From Pterobdella sp. o SKG-2022 (taxonomy: Eukaryota; Annelida; Clitellata; Hirudinida; Piscicolidae), in NCBI GenBank assembly GCA_964035795.1, contig OZ038320.1, positions 16,882,589-16,946,588 on the forward strand: 64,000 nt of DNA, written 5' to 3'. The notes beneath the pieces were generated by a model. That model made no database searches. It was not told the origin of the DNA and worked only from the letters and a program-made list of their open reading frames with translations. Positions 11,401-45,588 of the stretch are shown here, in pieces (within the stretch, counting starts at the first letter, position 1; every line of letters starts with the position of its first letter). The translations under genes were made by a program, and so were the position numbers.

Positions 11401-13655
11401 GAACAACTTCCAAATAAGTGCCTTTAGTTAAGAACTCTTTTTTCTTTTAATTTTATGACCAAGATAAAAGAAGACCTAAGTGGAAGCTATTGACAAACCA
11501 ATATTCTGATATCAATTTCATTTGGCTTAGCAGATGAATTTGGTTGATAAATGTGGCAATGAGATCTTGAATTCAAATGAATGTTAATCTGTACTGGCAG
11601 TCCTATAAAAATAAAAACATACAAAACTACTTATATTGACTTCTAATTGCAATTTTTTGTCGTTCATCATCTCTATATCCGCATTTCATGGGTTAAGGTG
11701 ACAAAACACACTATAAAATAGGCGCTGTTGACATAGCGTGGTATCAAACTCATTGACTTTAGACAATTAGCCTAACGCGCTACCAGCTGAGCTATAATCA
11801 TCTTCATAATGGTCTTAATTCTATTTTCATGCTAGAATAGGTTGAAAAACAAAACCATTTGAATGGATGAAAATGTACTGAGTGCTACTAACTTCAGTTA
11901 TCAAAACATGCGTCAATCAATCTGGATGTCAAACTTGAAAAGAAGCAAATAAGAAAAAACAGTATTATTCATATTGACAAAACATATATAAAGAATCATG
12001 TGTAAGTTCCTTCATTTAAAGTAGACCAAGGTTAAAACTGATACAGCCATGCTTCAACAATGTGAAACATAAAAAATCTGATAAAATAAGCACAACCTGT
12101 TTTCAATAAAAAATAGAGAAAGTAAGCAATGTAAAGAAAAGCTATTCCAGGCACACTTCCAAAAGGTTATTGGGACATGCATATGTATTTCCAAGTTAGC
12201 ATAACTAAAAAATCTCCTAGTTTTTCATCACCAACTAAATTTTTTCATCAATCTATCACCAACAGATTACACTGAATCAAACAGTGAGAAAAATTGAAGA
12301 TACATTATAGTTTAATATGAATGAAACTTATCATTGAAAAGTTTCCAAACATTTTTTATTAAAACTTTTCACTGACTAGAACAAACTTTTCTGTCCCTCT
12401 AAGACCACTAATATATTCTAACTTATACTGGAGCTCATTCCAACTATCTTCCTATTTTTCAGAAAATTTTTTCTCTCTTTTTCTTCAAAAGTTTTAAGCC
12501 ACACCATTGAAGAATAAAAAAGAAGTGAAATAAACTTCAGTTGATGAAAATTTAAAAAAGAACATAGCTCACTAACTAATCTTTGCTTCTCAAGTTTTGT
12601 TTCAATCTCTTTTTGTTTTGCCTCTTCCCTCTCTGCTATTTTTTCTTTCAATGTCTTTTTCTTTTTCACAGGTTCTTGTGATGCTTAGAAAAAATAATAA
12701 AATGGAATTTTAAAAAAATTGCATTTAACAAGGTAATTAAACTTTAAAAACATCAATTGAAGATTCATACATTTAATTAAGAAAAAAGCTAAAATTTTCA
12801 ATAAGTATAGCCTTATCATAAAATGTTAGCACAAGGCTATACTTATCGAAATTTATAGCTTTTCTTTTAAATAAATTTATGAATTCTCAACTGATGTTTT
12901 TGAAGTTTAATTGCTATACAAAACATGCATAAGATGTCTGAAAAATTTAACTAGGTAAAATTTTGAATAATATCATTTCCTTATGAAGTTTACTGATAAG
13001 TTTTAAAAAAGATAATTTTTAAATCATTGATTTAAATTTTTAACTATTTTAAAGTCTTATAAAATATTCAAATAACAAATAGCTTAGTATAATTTGAAAA
13101 TGAAGAACAAGTGCTATTGTAATAAATACTTGGTTTTTCTTCTTCGTCTTCATCATCCCAGTTGTCCTATTTAAAAAATTATAAATCTTTATATTTTAGA
13201 AATTAAAGAAAGAATTGAAAAATACGAATAAATAGGAATTTATCTTGAAGTTGTTTATTTTTCTATGAATATAATTTTAAATTATTAGATACAAAAAATT
13301 CTGAGATAATTAACAACTTAGTATTTTCATGAAAAAGACTAATATGTAAACCCCAAAAACAACAATTTCTGAAATCACGAAGCTTTTCATAAATAAAGTT
13401 TGCATTATCGAGTAAAATATTTAATATAATGACAATTAAATCTAATAAACAAACTTTAACATCTTCTTCATCTTCTCCTTCCCAGCGATCCGTTTGGGCT
13501 GTATTCAAAACTGATTCATAATCCTCCGCATCTTAAAATTATATAGTCAAATAATTTATAGAAAATATTAAATTAACCAGTCAAGAATGAAACAGCTTTA
13601 TCATGAGTATAAACATTATTTTAAAGTTATGCTTACCCCACTCTGCGTCCGACAT
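8412..13655 (-). CDS. EIF3J: eukaryotic translation initiation factor 3 subunit J
   Basis: Nine exons on the minus strand: 13637-13655 (ATG), 13455-13531, 13130-13166, 12577-12683, 10979-11078, 10632-10747, 10396-10453, 10233-10306 and 8412-8492 (TAG). They sum to 669 bases, or 222 residues, with every phase consistent. The protein starts MSDAEW, has the family's acidic segment (DRWEGEDEEDVKDNWDDE), a Lys/Glu-rich coiled coil (about residues 50-115), the DLELALEAFG motif, and a Phe/Tyr-rich end (EFADFADYM), as in animal EIF3J. Human EIF3J is about 258 residues. The protein is a loosely bound eIF3 subunit that contacts the 40S decoding site and helps eIF3 loading and ribosome recycling. The first exon is only 19 coding bases. 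Introns carry hairpin elements (9122-9884, 12735-12912) and a tRNA-like repeat. An NRF1-type palindrome lies about 355 bases upstream. Confidence 0.95.
9122..9884. repeat. long terminal-inverted-repeat element in the last EIF3J intron
   Basis: The left end (from 9122, running through 'gaatctttgcacatgac' and 'accaaatctttgcatttg') is matched at the right end by its reverse complement ('caaatgcagatttggt', 'ttgcaaagattta', 'ggagaaacc'), giving imperfect inverted arms of roughly 90 bases. The interior is A/T-rich and itself partly self-complementary. No transposase is seen. It is probably a MITE or a solo foldback element. Boundaries are judged by eye. Confidence 0.6.
9956..10083. repeat. small hairpin repeat in EIF3J intron
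   Basis: The block 'tgttttcattcgtcaaaaat' near 9963 is repeated as its near reverse complement near 10050-10075, spaced by about 70 bases. This gives a hairpin of about 40-base imperfect arms. No function can be assigned. Confidence 0.45.
11505..11640 (+). repeat. dispersed repeat family R1, diverged copy
   Basis: It shares 'ttcatttggctta.cagatga', 'ggcaa.gag..', 'cttgaattcaaatg' and following blocks with the copy at 28560-28680 in the same order. It lies in an EIF3J intron. Divergence is high, so the boundaries are rough. Confidence 0.45.
11721..11800 (-). repeat. tRNA-like sequence, probably a SINE head
   Basis: On the minus strand the sequence has a perfect Pol III A box (TAGCTCAGCTGG), an anticodon arm TTAGG-CTAATTG-TCTAA with anticodon AAT, and a weakened B box (GAGTTTGATACC). 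Acceptor-stem pairing is poor, so a working tRNA gene is unlikely. The same anticodon arm pattern recurs in the SINE copies at 28741-28910 and 43895-44059. Confidence 0.5.
12735..12912. repeat. near-perfect foldback (MITE-like) element in EIF3J intron
   Basis: Two arms of about 80 bases are reverse complements of each other. The element begins aattaaactttaaaaacatc, ends gatgtttttgaagtttaatt, and has a 'aagtatagcctt' block and its complement next to a loop of about 20 bases. Transcribed, it would form a long stem. It has no coding capacity. Confidence 0.8.
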
Positions 13656-14008
13656 TTTTGTTTAACTTTTTTTAAAAAACCAAACTAAACAAATCTTTAG
13701 AAGATACCAAAAGATTTCCGAGACACACAGTAAAATGTAACGTGATGAACAGGCTTTAGAGATGCTTCATTAGTGTTTTTTTTCCGAAGCAAAATAAAAA
13801 CACACATTTCAGCAAACTCACAAAAACATTTTTGATTCGTTGACGAAAAACATAAAAAACAAAAACTATAATTTTTTTCCAAAATTATTTTTTATATTTT
13901 GGATATAATTTATTTTATTATAAGATGTGTAAACTAATTAATCAAATTTACAACGAGTTTTTAAATGTTTTTTCACTGCTGCGGTGAAATCTTTAATGAC
14001 TAATTACT

Positions 14009-14026
14009 CAATGCGCATGCGCATTG
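14009..14026. promoter_or_regulatory. perfect NRF1-type palindrome upstream of EIF3J
   Basis: The 18-base sequence caatgcgcatgcgcattg is a perfect palindrome whose core TGCGCATGCGCA matches the known NRF1 consensus (YGCGCAYGCGCR). In a region that is otherwise mostly A/T this is striking. It lies about 355 bases before the EIF3J start codon, a housekeeping gene of the kind NRF1 often controls. Binding is inferred, not shown. Confidence 0.6.
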
Positions 14027-14269
14027 ATAAAAGTTTATGTAAAATGTAAAAAAGTAAATTCATAAAAAAAATAAGTGCTAAAAAAGTTTTTATTTATTGG
14101 AATTTTTAGTTTCATAATGCTTAATTCTAAATTTCTTATTATGAAGAATAAAAATAAAACGTTTATTGAAAATTAAAGAGTTTTTAGTGCTATAAACGAC
14201 CGGATTTATACAAAAATATTCTTGCCATGAATTTTGACTAGACGCTGTTATTTGTTTTTCATTAGCTCT

Positions 14270-14510
14270 ATGTTTCTCCGTAAAGATTAGGAGCATACCT
14301 AATCTTCATTATACGACTGTTAAATTTTGGTACTATGATGTTTTTAGCTTGTAAAAAATTAAAGAAAAAAAGTTAGTTCGGTTAAGACAGTGCAAAAAAA
14401 TGATTTTAGTAACTTCAAGGGTTACTGTTTAGCAGGAAAGAGTAGTTCAGCTTGTAGCCTGACAGGATAGCAGCTCCACCAACTAGCAGCTCTGAAGGCT
14501 GGGCGCTTTT
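14270..14510 (-). repeat. short retroposon family R3, diverged copy
   Basis: Read on the minus strand it shares a 'ctgctagttggtgg.gctgctatcc' type block and a final 'gatgaagat..ggta.g.tcctaa' block with the TSD-flanked element at 16176-16521, in the same order. The copy is diverged and no duplication of the target site is evident. Confidence 0.55.
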
Positions 14511-15714
14511 AAAAGATCTCGAAGGGGCTTTTATAGCTTTGATAGAACTTTATCTATAGCAAAAATTAATTTTACAAATAATTTGTCAATTTTAAATTAA
14601 ATCTCATTTGTGATTTATTTTTCATTTTACGAAAAATGTTGAACGTTTATAATGATTGGTCATGAATCCCAGTCTTTAGGTACTTCATGTTTTTTCTAAA
14701 GTAAAAAAAATGATGTAAAAAGAATACATAAATATCAATAATAAGAGTAATAATAAAAATTTAATAATACACTGGTGTCGCTACTAGGCCCTCCAATAGT
14801 ATTTGGAAATTTTTAGTTTACTTCTCATATGATTTTTTATGTTTTATCATATAAACAAAATATAATATTTAATTTTGAAAATTTTAAATTTATTAAGATT
14901 AAAAAATTAAGCTCTTTATTAAAAAGACGTTGTGGTGACGTGAGCATATGATATCAATTTTCAAAATGATTTGCACTTCGAAGAAAACCATAGCCTTATG
15001 AAATAAAAATGGTCAACTCAACAATTCAAACTTTTATTAATTAGATATCTTTATTTCATGGAAAATATTATGATGATGAAAGATAATTAAAAAAAATTAA
15101 GATACATGAACTAACGATTTTTCAATCGAAAAGTTTTTTATTTGAATATTATACCAAATTAGGCATACGGCTTATCAAAATATTTTCTTTAATTAATTCT
15201 TTTTTAGAATTTAAATATATAAAATAAACCATACTAATTCCACACAATGAACGATGCACATATACGCCAACAAGCGAGACACGTGTTTGATGGGGTCTTT
15301 TTAATGAGTCATTCTGGATGATGTAGGAAAATACAGAATTTTCAAGTTATGGAACCACAAGTTGTGATTGGTGTAGAAGGCAAGATGGCTGCGATGTCGT
15401 TTTAATAGTAGTGAAGTAAGTTTATTTTTAAAAAGTTCTTAGTTTAAACTTTTATTTGGAATAGTTATTTTCTTAATCTAATTTTAGAAAAATTTAAATA
15501 TTCAACGATGGTAATGAATTGTACAAAAATTTTGTTTCAGACTAAGATAATATAAAATTAACAAAAATACAATTTTAAAAAATAAACTGTTTTAATCGTA
15601 TAAAATAAATTTAAAATATAGAATTTGATCAATATAGTTTTAAATCAAAATGTAAAAACACTAATACATTGACCTATCTCTAACAAATCAAAAAAGCAAG
15701 ATGAAATAATACAA

Positions 15715-18700
15715 TCAAAACATTTTTCCTTTTAAAAGAGCTCCATCTTGAGCTGATTTTTGTCGTTCAAGATCCGCTAGAAGTTTTAATTCTTTATTTA
15801 CGAGCTTAGTGAGTGTTGAGTCTAATTCTTTAACTCTGTTGAGATCTTTACGGGCCTCCTCTGGGTTCCATGCTCCTATGTGAGCCTTGCCTCGTCTAAA
15901 GAGAGCTTTGACATTGTCTGTAAAAAGATTTTCTAATAAGTATATTTTAAAAACTGGGACTGCAAAATCAACAACGCAAAGACAAACACTGTTTTAAAAA
16001 TGATTGACGTTGACAGCAAAATACATTTAAAATAAAGGTCTGTAAGAGTGATTTTAATTCCAAGCCTCATCAAGTGTGAGGCGTGTCATGACATATGACT
16101 CAGAAACTTGGGTGGTAAGGTCCGTTGAAGAGATTATTTTGAAAAGAGCAGAAAAACGGATGCTTCGAATGATGTTTTTTTTATGTTCCGTCGTGTAGGT
16201 TAGGAACGTACCATATCTTCATCATCAGACTGTTAGTGTTGGTCTTAGGATGTTTCTTTGGATATTAAGAACTTGTCCTAAAAACCTAGTCTGATGAGAG
16301 CAGACTGATGAAACGGTCTGTGTGGGGTCCTCCAAAAAAAGTAGCTTGAAACAAGATAAAATTAGTAAGCCCAGAGGATAACTGGAGGACAGAGAAGGGT
16401 CGTTTAGATTCTTACCCTGAAAGGGTAGCAGCCCCACCAACTAGCAGGCATAAACGCTAAAGCGTAGCTGCCTTTTAATGTCATGCCTTGGACAGGCGCC
16501 TTTTAACGTCATGTCCAGGACTGCTTCAAATGATGTGTGGTGTGCAGCTAGCTGATGGTGTGAGTACAAAGGAGTTGATGGTTAGATTGGGGTTGGTTAG
16601 TAAGATGGTTGAAGCGGTGAGGTAAGGGAGTTTGAGATGGCTGGGTCATGTTGTAAGAAAAGGGGATGATGATTGTGTTAAGAAGGCGTGGAGGTTTGAG
16701 GTTGAAGGTAGTAGAGGAAGAGAAAGGCCAAAGTTTGCTTGGAAAGTATAATGGAAAACCTTTGTTGTAGGTTTGTCTTAGGTCTTGAAGATGCCTATGA
16801 CAGGTTGAAATAGAGAGAGAGAGGGTTAGGTCATGGAAAGAAGTTAGTGACCCCTTGGAAAAGGGAAAGATGCTGACTATAATAAATTGTTATTGATACT
16901 ACTGATACTTCTTTCATAAATCGACGTAGAAAAATTGTCAAATAAATTCTTAAAATTTGTAAACTTGAAAAAGTATTATTGTTCTATATGGCAAAAAAAA
17001 TTCATTAAACTTATTATTTTTCAAATCCTGATTTTTTTGAAAATCTATAAAATGCATGCAAAATTAAAACAAGTGAAACGAGTAGCAGATATTAGATATG
17101 TATGTATGTAAGTCGTTCTGAATTGGGCACAAAAGGTATGTTTCCAGATTTTATCCAATATTTTAAAGTGATATGCATATTGTCTATAACATATTTACTT
17201 AATGCAAAGCAAAAAAATTCAAACCGGGCTGCAGCTCCAGAGCGTCCGATGTATGTTTTATTACAGAGTAATAATCACATTTTATGAGTTTGCACTGCGA
17301 GAAGTTGAGAAGGAAAGGGACCCTTTGCATTTCTATTGCTTTAAACTCTTCTTCTCCGGGTTTTTCTCTAATCGGTGTGGAATTAATATATATAAACTTT
17401 GAAATATGTGTGTGAATAATCGTCATTGCAGCCATATAAACTTGTGGCACCTGAGACTCAGCTGCTCAAGCAACACTAGAGCCTGTCCATACTTTTCTGC
17501 TGCTTCATTGAACCTTCAATGTAACAATAATTATATCAATATTTATTAAATTTTTGAAATTTTGGCAATATAATAGCTTCGGGAATATCACTGTAACTTC
17601 AATCACTAAAACTCCCCATAATCACTGTCACCGAGCCCTCATGCTCAACTACCTACACGATAAAAGTCCAAGATATGAAAGTAAACTTGAACTAAGCAAC
17701 TATATTACATATTTTATTATTTTTCTCTAATAAACTTGGAAGCTTAAGTGTCAGTTATCGACAAACTTATATTTGGATATCACTGGCATTAGTTTAACGA
17801 ATGATATTAGTACATAGCAAAGGAAATTTCCAATGAATGGATGTGTTATTGTGATCCCAAACAAAATAGTTGTTTTTTTATTCCAAATAAGGATTTAAAA
17901 AATTTTCGTAAGTAAAAAAAATATTCTGAATGAAAAAATAAGTGCTGACTACATTAGTTACTGGGACAAATGAGAATTTCTACTCCATAATAATCAAAGA
18001 AGTGTTTTTTCCTGAAAGCCATATGAGTTCAAGAACAATTTAAAAAAATATTTATTATGAAAAGTGAAAAAATTATTTTTGTAACCTCCCTTCAGCAAAA
18101 AGCTTGCCTCCTTCCATCTTGAGGACAGGAATGATGTTCACCTTCTCTCCCTCTTCCAATGCCCATAAATCTTTTTTGTAGTCTCCTGATTCTTCCACTT
18201 TTAACAACTCTATCAATAATTCCAAAATTTTTTTATAATGATATTTTGCAAATATTAAATTTTTTAACAACCCTCAATCAAATAAATTCTACTTAAATGA
18301 TCGTGATTTCTTATTAAAACAAATTATGAAATAATAGGCAATCTTAAATTTGCATACAGTTTATTGTACACCAAACATCAAATAATGAACAAATAAAATA
18401 GTATTGAATCAGCCATCAGACTTGAGTAACATCAAATCACCAAGAGTGAATTCCAGAGGTTGCGGATTCTTCATGAGGCAATCTAGATCTTCAAAACCCA
18501 CACCAAACTCTCTCAAAGTCATGCCACAACAATGTTTAGGAGCATGAGCAGTCCCCTGTCGTATCTCTCTCAAACTTTTGGCTACTATTGGGTAGTTTGA
18601 CACCAACTAGTGGAAAATATTTTAGTAATTTTCATGGAAGTTATACAATAGTTGAATGTTGAAAAACTCAAATGATAATTATTTTTGAAGAATAAAAATT

Positions 18701-19470
18701 TTTACATAAAAAAGCCAATGAGTTATATGTGGGATAGGTGTGGCTAAGTTTTTATATTATTTTAATCTATGATGTATGACTCATGTAAAAATTCTCAAAA
18801 ACCACTAAAAAGTTTTTTTGTATTTAGTCCCATGATACCTTTCAAAAGTTGATTAGCCTAGAACTAAAACTTATGGACATAATGCCTTAAATTTTGAAAA
18901 ATAAAAATTAGTTTAAATTTTTTATAATGAAACCTATCAAAAAAATGAATTTGATAAAATTTAAATATAAAAATAAAACTTTGACAACACAAATGAATAA
19001 AACATTAGATCATACTGAAGCATCACAGATAAAAGAGGCAACTTCAGTGGGCCTCATTGACTTCAGACATGTCTCCCAAACTTCCAACTTAAACTTTTTT
19101 CCTATGATCAGCTCCAAAGGTTTTTCATCATTGCGATTATCATCTATTATAGTCCTATCATCATTGCACAATCTTGTTTGGTACCGAAAGTATAACTGTT
19201 TATTTTAAGTGAAAAATTATGTTATATACATTTGAGTATATATTTTGTTTTAGACTATACATAATTTGAAGCTTCTTTAAAAACGGTAAACAATTTTAAT
19301 TGCAAAATGTATCATAGTGGAAAAAAATATATTTTTTGGCCAAGTGTGAAAAAATGAATTACCTTTGCATCTTTTTGAAATTGTGGCAATGGAAGTTTAG
19401 AGGCAAAAAGAATTTTTTTATTGATTCCACAATTCACATCTTTTCCATAAACAATATCAGTCATAATTTT
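15715..19470 (-). CDS. AIP: AH receptor-interacting protein (FKBP-like, TPR co-chaperone), N-terminus not found
   Basis: Six exons in consistent phase: 19363-19470, 18441-18606, 18086-18209, 17451-17513, 17225-17367 and 15715-15917 (TGA); 807 bases. Family matches are strong: YPIVAKSLREI, HCCGM, NPQPLEF, then three TPR helical pairs (RFNEAAEKYGQAL; LLNFSQCKLIKCDYYSV; DNVKALFRRGKAHIGAWNPE) and a C-terminal helix. The TPR part normally binds the EEVD tail of HSP90; AIP chaperones the aryl hydrocarbon receptor and other clients. Human AIP is about 330 residues. Here an ATG at 19464 would give only 266, and about 60 residues of the FKBP-like N-terminus are missing. A good acceptor (cctcgtttcag) before the first listed exon implies at least one more upstream exon, perhaps untranslated. 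The first listed exon is the least conserved. The last intron holds retroelement remains. The gene is head-to-head with MADD. Confidence 0.92.
16060..16900 (+). mobile_element. 3' fragment of a non-LTR retrotransposon (RT C-terminal region), interrupted
   Basis: Plus-strand translation gives the typical end of an RTE/CR1-like ORF: TYDSETWVVRSVEEIILKRA, EKRMLRMM, then after the insertion at 16176-16521 CGVQLADGVSTKELMVRLG and RWLGHVVRKGDDDCVKKAW. It ends with an ATT/ACT-rich tail near 16870-16905. In-frame stops show it is dead. It lies in the last intron of AIP, antisense to it. The 5' end was lost. Confidence 0.8.
16176..16521 (-). mobile_element. short retroposon R3 nested in the RT fragment, with target-site duplication
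   Basis: A 15-base duplication, tgcttcgaatgatgt at 16161-16175 and tgcttcaaatgatgt at 16522-16536 (one mismatch), brackets 346 bases. The inserted piece has a run of T next to the left duplication, which is a poly-A tail on the minus strand, so it was inserted by target-primed reverse transcription. Removing it and one duplication rejoins the RT reading frame (LRMM-CGVQ). A related copy lies at 14270-14510, and its 'gacgttaaa' start blocks recur at 140-200. It has no ORF and no obvious tRNA or 5S head. Confidence 0.85.
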
Positions 19471-20383
19471 CTGAAACGAGGATTTTATATATAAATAGAT
19501 AAATATTTTCTGAAATGGTAAATGAAAGTGTATAAAAAAATATTTAGAAATTAACTAAATGCAGACTTATTTTAAACGGCGATGTACCTATAGTTTTTAT
19601 AAAAAATTGACTGTTTTTAAAGTTTATTAATTTTAAAATTTTTAATAAAAAGAGAATAAAATTTATATTAAATTTTATTGAATCTAAAATATTTTTTCAA
19701 AAACAATATTCAGTGAACTTCATTCATAAACTTGTATACAAATACTAATAAACGATCGTTCTATAGATTAAATTTCGTTTTCATGAACGAAAAAAATTGA
19801 ATAATATGGATAAAATTCAATAGATTTAAAAAAGTTTTAAACTAAAAATACTCTATTGAAAATAGTTCTAATTAAGAGAAAGTTTTAATTAATTATTTCT
19901 AATATTCTAAAATATAAATACTTGAAATTTCTATGAAAAAAATTAATTAATTGTTCACGAACCCAAACTACTCATTCAATACAAATAGTTTTTAAATACA
20001 GTGTGTACTCTATTCACTTACACATGCAAAAAGCTGTGGTATTGATCAGTAGAAGCTTGTGACGTAAGCGTTCGTCCGACCCCCTAATGATAATGAGATG
20101 TCTATTGGTGTTTTAAAAGCATGATTCTTTCAAATCTTCGGATAGTTTTGTTAATATTTATTGCGACTGTCATATAAATAGCTTGAGCTGTGACTATTGT
20201 CTGCTTGCTATACAATCTAACCTATATATAATTGTTCATTTAAAAGACCGTTTAAATGTGAAACTAAAACTTATTTGTATTGACACTGTTATTTGCTTGA
20301 AGTAAGATAGGTAATAATGTTATTATAACAATTTCGGGTGCCTTTTCAACAGTATTTTTATATAAAATCTGTAAATCTACACC
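19471..20383. promoter_or_regulatory. region between head-to-head AIP and MADD
   Basis: About 0.9 kb of AT-rich DNA lies between the first recognised AIP exon (minus) and the MADD start codon (plus). A GC-richer patch at about 20030-20100 includes tgacgtaagcg, a CRE/ATF-like half palindrome, and on the minus strand a strong donor (gtaagt) that could end an untranslated first AIP exon. I find no sequence matching the missing AIP N-terminus here. Confidence 0.45.
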
Positions 20384-43145
<22,762 letters not shown>

Positions 43146-45588
43146 CTTCAATTACCCTAGTTGCTAATGATTTATATAACCACTAGTTAAATTGTAGAAT
43201 TGCATCAATAGATTTATGAAATTGCTAGTAAGTCATAAGAAAATGGATTTAAAGATTATCTTATAAATAAACATAGAAGAATTTCTAGTTAATGTGATAC
43301 TGAATCATTTTGACGATTGTGTCCTAGAGTAATTTTTGTTAGATAAGAATGTTAGCAATGGATCAAAGTATTGTATCCTTAAACTAAAATGTGTGTAAAC
43401 TTTTAAATTTACATTTTTAATGTCATTTCAGTGTCAACTCTTAAAAATTGCTTTCTACATCTTGTCGCTACGTGAAAGACAACTATTTCAATTATGCATT
43501 CTTCGTCAAATTTTCGCACTAATTATTTTCGTTGTGTATCATAATAGCTCAAATGGATAATACATGCCTTAAGACATGTCCAATAGTTAAATTAGTTTTT
43601 AATATAAGTGTGTGTCTATTTAAAAATGAACTAATAAACTAATAATTTGAAATTGTACAAAAATTGCTTTGCACTGAAATAAAATTATACTCGGCGCAAA
43701 CAACTAATTTTTTTGCAACAGCAATATGAATGAGGCAGTTGGTGGATGATGGTGAATGGTGATTAGATATCCATGTATAACGAAATAGTGAAGATTTAAA
43801 ATGATTTTACTTTAAACCTAAAAAATAAAGCAAACACGAAAACAAAAATTAAAAGTAAAATAAAATGAGTTTTATGAAGTTGTAAATAATAAGGTAATGT
43901 AATGCAGTATTTTTAAAACGCTTTTCCTTTCGCTTGCCACAAATTTAATTTAGCGAAAACAATGTGGAACAGGTGCTAATTGTCGGCCCACGCAGGATTG
44001 AACCCGGTAACTTTTAGATAATTAGTCTAATGCTCAACCATTGAGCTATAGAGGCCGACGAAATAATAAAATATATATAATAAAGATCATCCGAGTGTTT
44101 CAACACATATCAAAGCAATAAAAACCGCTTGTGAAACATATTTTCTCAAAAAAAGTATTTTTGAATAAAGAAAAAAATTTAATATAGTTTTATTGAACAA
44201 ACATTCACAATCGAGATATACTATGCATGCCTTTATTAAAAACTGGATGAAGAGTTTTATAATGAATGAAAAGAAAGAATATAGCAAAAAGCCGCTAAAC
44301 GACCATGTCACAAGATATGTGACATGCTTTATCAAACGATGGCTTCTAGGCTTTTTATTCAATTTTAATAAAAAAAATCTATAAAAACTGAAATTTCGAA
44401 TAAAAAAAGTTAATGAAATTTTAAAAAATGTGAAGTTAATTTTGATTAGCTTTCAACTGTCACAAATTATCAAAAGCAAGTCTTTATAGTAACGTTAAGA
44501 CTCTAATTCACATCAATTTCTCGGATAGCTCTGTAGATCAAGATACAAAGTACATAAATATACATTTATATTGAAACATTGTTATTAAAAATTTCATCAC
44601 ATGCCTTGATGCTATTTATCATTCTTACTTTGCCCTCGTGATCAACAGCGATTTGAATAGCAAGTTTGGAACAGATAAATATAAAACCAAACGCATATAT
44701 TAAAATGTATTGAAACGGTGAAAGTTTTGTCTAATCATATACAAAGCATTTTAATTAATAATGCAAAACAATTGCAATTCATTCATTCTTACTAAGCTAT
44801 AAAACTGCATACTGAAGTAGGCAGCGGTTGGCTAATTTTCTTTCCTACTCATAAAAGATTTGATCCACGATTAAAATAGCCTGTATTATTTGATACTGAA
44901 TTTCTGCCTGCCATGACTAACGGAAACTTAAAACGTATCGGAATTCAAACTCCACGGTTCGCATTAAAAACCCGATGGGTTTTCTAAATTTAGCAACAAA
45001 AGAAAGCACTCACGTGGCTTGGGAGCGTAACAGCCTTTGACGGGCAGACAAGTTCATGTTGCCGTCTGCCATTCAAAATTCATCATTAACAATGGTGGTT
45101 TCATTAATGCTAAAAAATTTAATAAGTGATTTGAAATTAAATCTTTGACATACAACAGTGAAATAAATTGATACTTGTAGTGCTGTTCCAGAAAAAGAGA
45201 CCAATTGTGAAGAAAAGAGTCACTGAAATAAATTAATGAAATTATTAAAATATATTGAGTATTATTTAACATTGCTAGTTAGATGCACTGACGTTTTTAC
45301 TTTTGAAACTAGTTTGTTCTATGTCATATTCACAAACAATCTTTTGACAAACAAAAAATTAGTTTCAAATTAAATTCGAATTACAGAATTTGAAAAAAGT
45401 ATTGAAAAAATCAAAAAAAAATCATTAAATTCTATTTAAACATATGCGATCAAAATAGTATGATGAAATCATGCTTCATTACATAATGTTGTTATTAGCT
45501 TGGATTCATATTCAAAAATTGCTCGAAAATAAGAAGATTTAAATTGAAAACGCTATCATAACAAATTTACTTAAATGCTATAATGTAT
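43146..45588. other. intergenic region between convergent MADD and MFSD1
   Basis: About 2.4 kb lies between the two stop codons. It contains the 3' untranslated DNA of both genes and the SINE copy at 43895-44059. The remaining ORFs are short and AT-biased. Confidence 0.5.
43895..44059 (-). mobile_element. tRNA-derived SINE, copy 2 (best preserved)
   Basis: The minus strand reads like a tRNA: a 5' GGCC block, A box TAGCTCAATGGTTGAGC, anticodon arm TTAGA-CTAATTA-TCTAA (anticodon AAT), B box GGTTCAATCC, then a GGCC-type 3' acceptor. It is followed by about 85 bases of tail shared with copy 1. The tail, the T at anticodon-loop position 37 and the second copy argue for a SINE rather than a tRNA-Ile gene. 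Confidence 0.85.

Larger units (their letters stand above)
13656..15714. other. intergenic region between EIF3J and AIP
   Basis: About 2 kb lies between the EIF3J start codon and the AIP stop codon, both on the minus strand. It holds the candidate EIF3J promoter palindrome at 14009-14026, an R3 retroposon copy at about 14270-14510, and a small GC-richer patch near 15360-15420 (an 'aagatggctgcg' YY1-like core followed by a good donor, gtaagt) that could be a non-coding first exon on the plus strand. I see no protein gene. Confidence 0.5.

Noticed and set aside
43982..44059. Functional tRNA-Ile (AAT) gene
   Set aside because: The shared non-tRNA tail, the second copy, the pyrimidine after the anticodon and mismatches in the stems fit a SINE better.
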